Assembly (NCBI GenBank): GCA_038240015.1
Contig: JBBSEF010000074.1
Span: 1 to 14,512, forward strand
Length of the DNA: 14,512 nucleotides
DNA from: CAHJXF01 sp038240015
GTDB lineage: Bacteria; Pseudomonadota; Gammaproteobacteria; Burkholderiales; Burkholderiaceae_D
Direction: 5' to 3'
Part shown: one piece after another, positions 13,340-14,512 of the stretch
Position numbering within the stretch: position 1 is the stretch's first letter
Layout of the letters: every line of letters starts with the position of its first letter
Position numbers and translations under genes: made by a program
The notes under the pieces: model-generated
Seen by the model: the letters and a program-made list of their open reading frames with translations, nothing else
Told to the model about the DNA's origin: nothing
The model's database searches: none

Positions 13340-14512
13340 GTGATCTGCCGCGTCCTCTGCGGCGCAAGCTCCTGATGGTCGCGTATCACTTCCCGCCCCT
13401 GCGCGGCAGCAGCGGCATTCAACGGACCTTGCGCTTCGTTCAGCACCTGCCCCGATACGGATGGGAGCCGCTGGTCCTCACCGCGCATCCGCGCGCCTAC
13501 GAAGACACCAGCGACGATCAGATGCGCGAAGTTCCCGACGGCATCGTGGTCAAGCGTGCGTTTGCGCTCAACACGGCGCGCCACCTGTCGCTGTTCGGTC
13601 GCTATCCCAATTCGCTCGCAGTACCCGATCGGTGGGCCACGTGGCGCTTCGGCGCGGTGCCCGCGGGGATGGCGATGATCCGTCGTTATCGGCCCGACGC
13701 GATCTGGTCGACCTATCCGATCGCGACCGCCCACATGATCGGCGCGGTGCTCGCGCAGAAAAGCGGGTTGCCATGGATCGCCGACTTTCGCGACCCGATG
13801 GCGCAGGACGGATATCCTGCCGATCCCCGCACCTGGGAGGCTTATCGGCGCATCGAAGAGCGGGCTCTGCGCGAAGCGGCCGCGACCGTATTCACGACAC
13901 CGGGTTGCGCCGAGCTTTACCGCCAGCGCTATCCCGATATCGACGACGACAAAAGCGTCGTGATCGAAAACGGCTACGACGAAGAAACTTTCGCGCGCGC
14001 AGAGGCCGAGCGCGCCGTTGCGGTTGCCGAGACCGGCTCCGGCGATGCAGCGGGCTCGGCACGCTTCGTGCTGCTGCATAGTGGGGTCGTCTATCCCGAG
14101 GAGCGCGATCCCCGGTCGCTGTTCGCAGCGCTCGGTCGATTGAAAGGGCAGGGCGCCCTGTCCGCCGAGACTTTTTGCCTGCGTCTGCGCGCGAGCGGCA
14201 ACGACACGATGCTCGAGGCGCTCGCGAGCGCGTGCGGAATCGAGGATCTGGTTTCGCTGGAACCGGCAATCCCTTACCATCGGGCGTTGCAGGAGATGCT
14301 GGGGGTCGACGGACTGTTGATCATGCAGGCGAGTAATTGCAATCAGCAGATTCCGGCGAAGCTGTACGAGTATGTTCGCGCGAAGAGGCCGGTGCTCGCG
14401 CTGACCGATCCGATCGGCGATACGGCATCGGCCTTGCGTGCGGTGGGGCTGGTGTCGATCGAGAGGCTCGACGACGAGGCGGCGATCGCAGAAGCGTTGA
14501 TGGCATTCATCA
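13336..14512 (+). CDS. GT4-type glycosyltransferase (3' end outside window)
   Basis: 392 residues are seen, without a stop; the C-terminus is cut by the window edge. A GT-B fold retaining glycosyltransferase (GT4-like) that probably adds a sugar to the lipid-linked exopolysaccharide unit at the inner face of the cytoplasmic membrane. Seen: the N-terminal acceptor-domain start LLMVAYHFPPLRGSSGIQR (12-30); WSTYPIATAHMIG and PWIADFRDPM (146-155); VIENGYDEETF (209-219), the hinge to the donor domain; LLHSGVVYPEERDP; and the donor-site IPAKLYEYVRAKRPVLAL (339-356), where the Glu of KLYEY normally binds the sugar nucleotide. It starts with an ATGA overlap on hydrolase 1. I cannot place it in one of the named exosortase-associated transferase subgroups. 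Confidence 0.9.
   Translation, partial: MSDLPRPLRRKLLMVAYHFPPLRGSSGIQRTLRFVQHLPRYGWEPLVLTAHPRAYEDTSDDQMREVPDGIVVKRAFALNTARHLSLFGRYPNSLAVPDRWATWRFGAVPAGMAMIRRYRPDAIWSTYPIATAHMIGAVLAQKSGLPWIADFRDPMAQDGYPADPRTWEAYRRIEERALREAAATVFTTPGCAELYRQRYPDIDDDKSVVIENGYDEETFARAEAERAVAVAETGSGDAAGSARFVLLHSGVVYPEERDPRSLFAALGRLKGQGALSAETFCLRLRASGNDTMLEALASACGIEDLVSLEPAIPYHRALQEMLGVDGLLIMQASNCNQQIPAKLYEYVRAKRPVLALTDPIGDTASALRAVGLVSIERLDDEAAIAEALMAFI

Noticed and set aside
13282..14280. Open frame (332 codons) on the minus strand over the glycosyltransferase
   Set aside because: The plus-strand frame has clear glycosyltransferase motifs and an ATGA junction with the gene before it; this frame shows no domain.

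Overview
The window looks like chromosomal DNA of a GC-rich betaproteobacterium; the species cannot be told. Pointers are a PEP-CTERM surface protein, an exosortase A-associated gene cluster, a urea ABC transporter, malate synthase A, two RpoN (sigma-54) promoter candidates, and repeats of the 'TTCCCGCG..CGCGGGAA' type common in proteobacteria. Coding density is high. There are no tRNA, rRNA, CRISPR or insertion-sequence features.

Left part (1-3156). The 5' three quarters of urtA (urea-binding protein, minus strand, cut by the window edge) is read away from a 578-base intergenic region. That region holds a near-consensus sigma-54 promoter for urtA, a leader that can be drawn as a pseudoknot with an alternative pairing to the ribosome site, and a spaced direct repeat. 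On its other side a DUF1993 gene runs to the right. It converges on a PEP-CTERM 'choice-of-anchor L' protein gene (minus strand), which has its own strong terminator and its own near-consensus sigma-54 promoter. Just upstream of that gene lies the decayed 3' end of a second DUF1993 gene.

Middle part (3185-8116), all minus strand: a Sel1-like exported protein, a GNAT acetyltransferase overlapping a DUF3455 lipoprotein gene, malate synthase A (aceB), a REP-like hairpin, a type II haloacid dehalogenase and a DUF4188 protein. The last two overlap and probably form an operon.

Right part (8187-14512): the exosortase A-associated cluster. An AMP-forming acyl-CoA ligase and a PLP-dependent decarboxylase run left. 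From the same 188-base divergent promoter region an acyl carrier protein, two alpha/beta hydrolases (exosortase-associated orthologs 2 and 1) and a GT4-type glycosyltransferase (cut by the edge) run right, with ATGA overlaps. The set suggests that a carboxylic or amino acid is activated, carried on the ACP, perhaps decarboxylated or transferred, and used in the exopolysaccharide/PEP-CTERM surface pathway. The chemistry is, to my knowledge, not established. Exosortase itself and the PrsK/PrsR regulators are not in the window.

Main points for a second look: the sigma-54 promoter on the PEP-CTERM gene, the dyad over overlapping divergent -10 boxes at 11158-11178, the urtA leader, the DUF1993 remnant, and the missing nucleophile in hydrolase 2.
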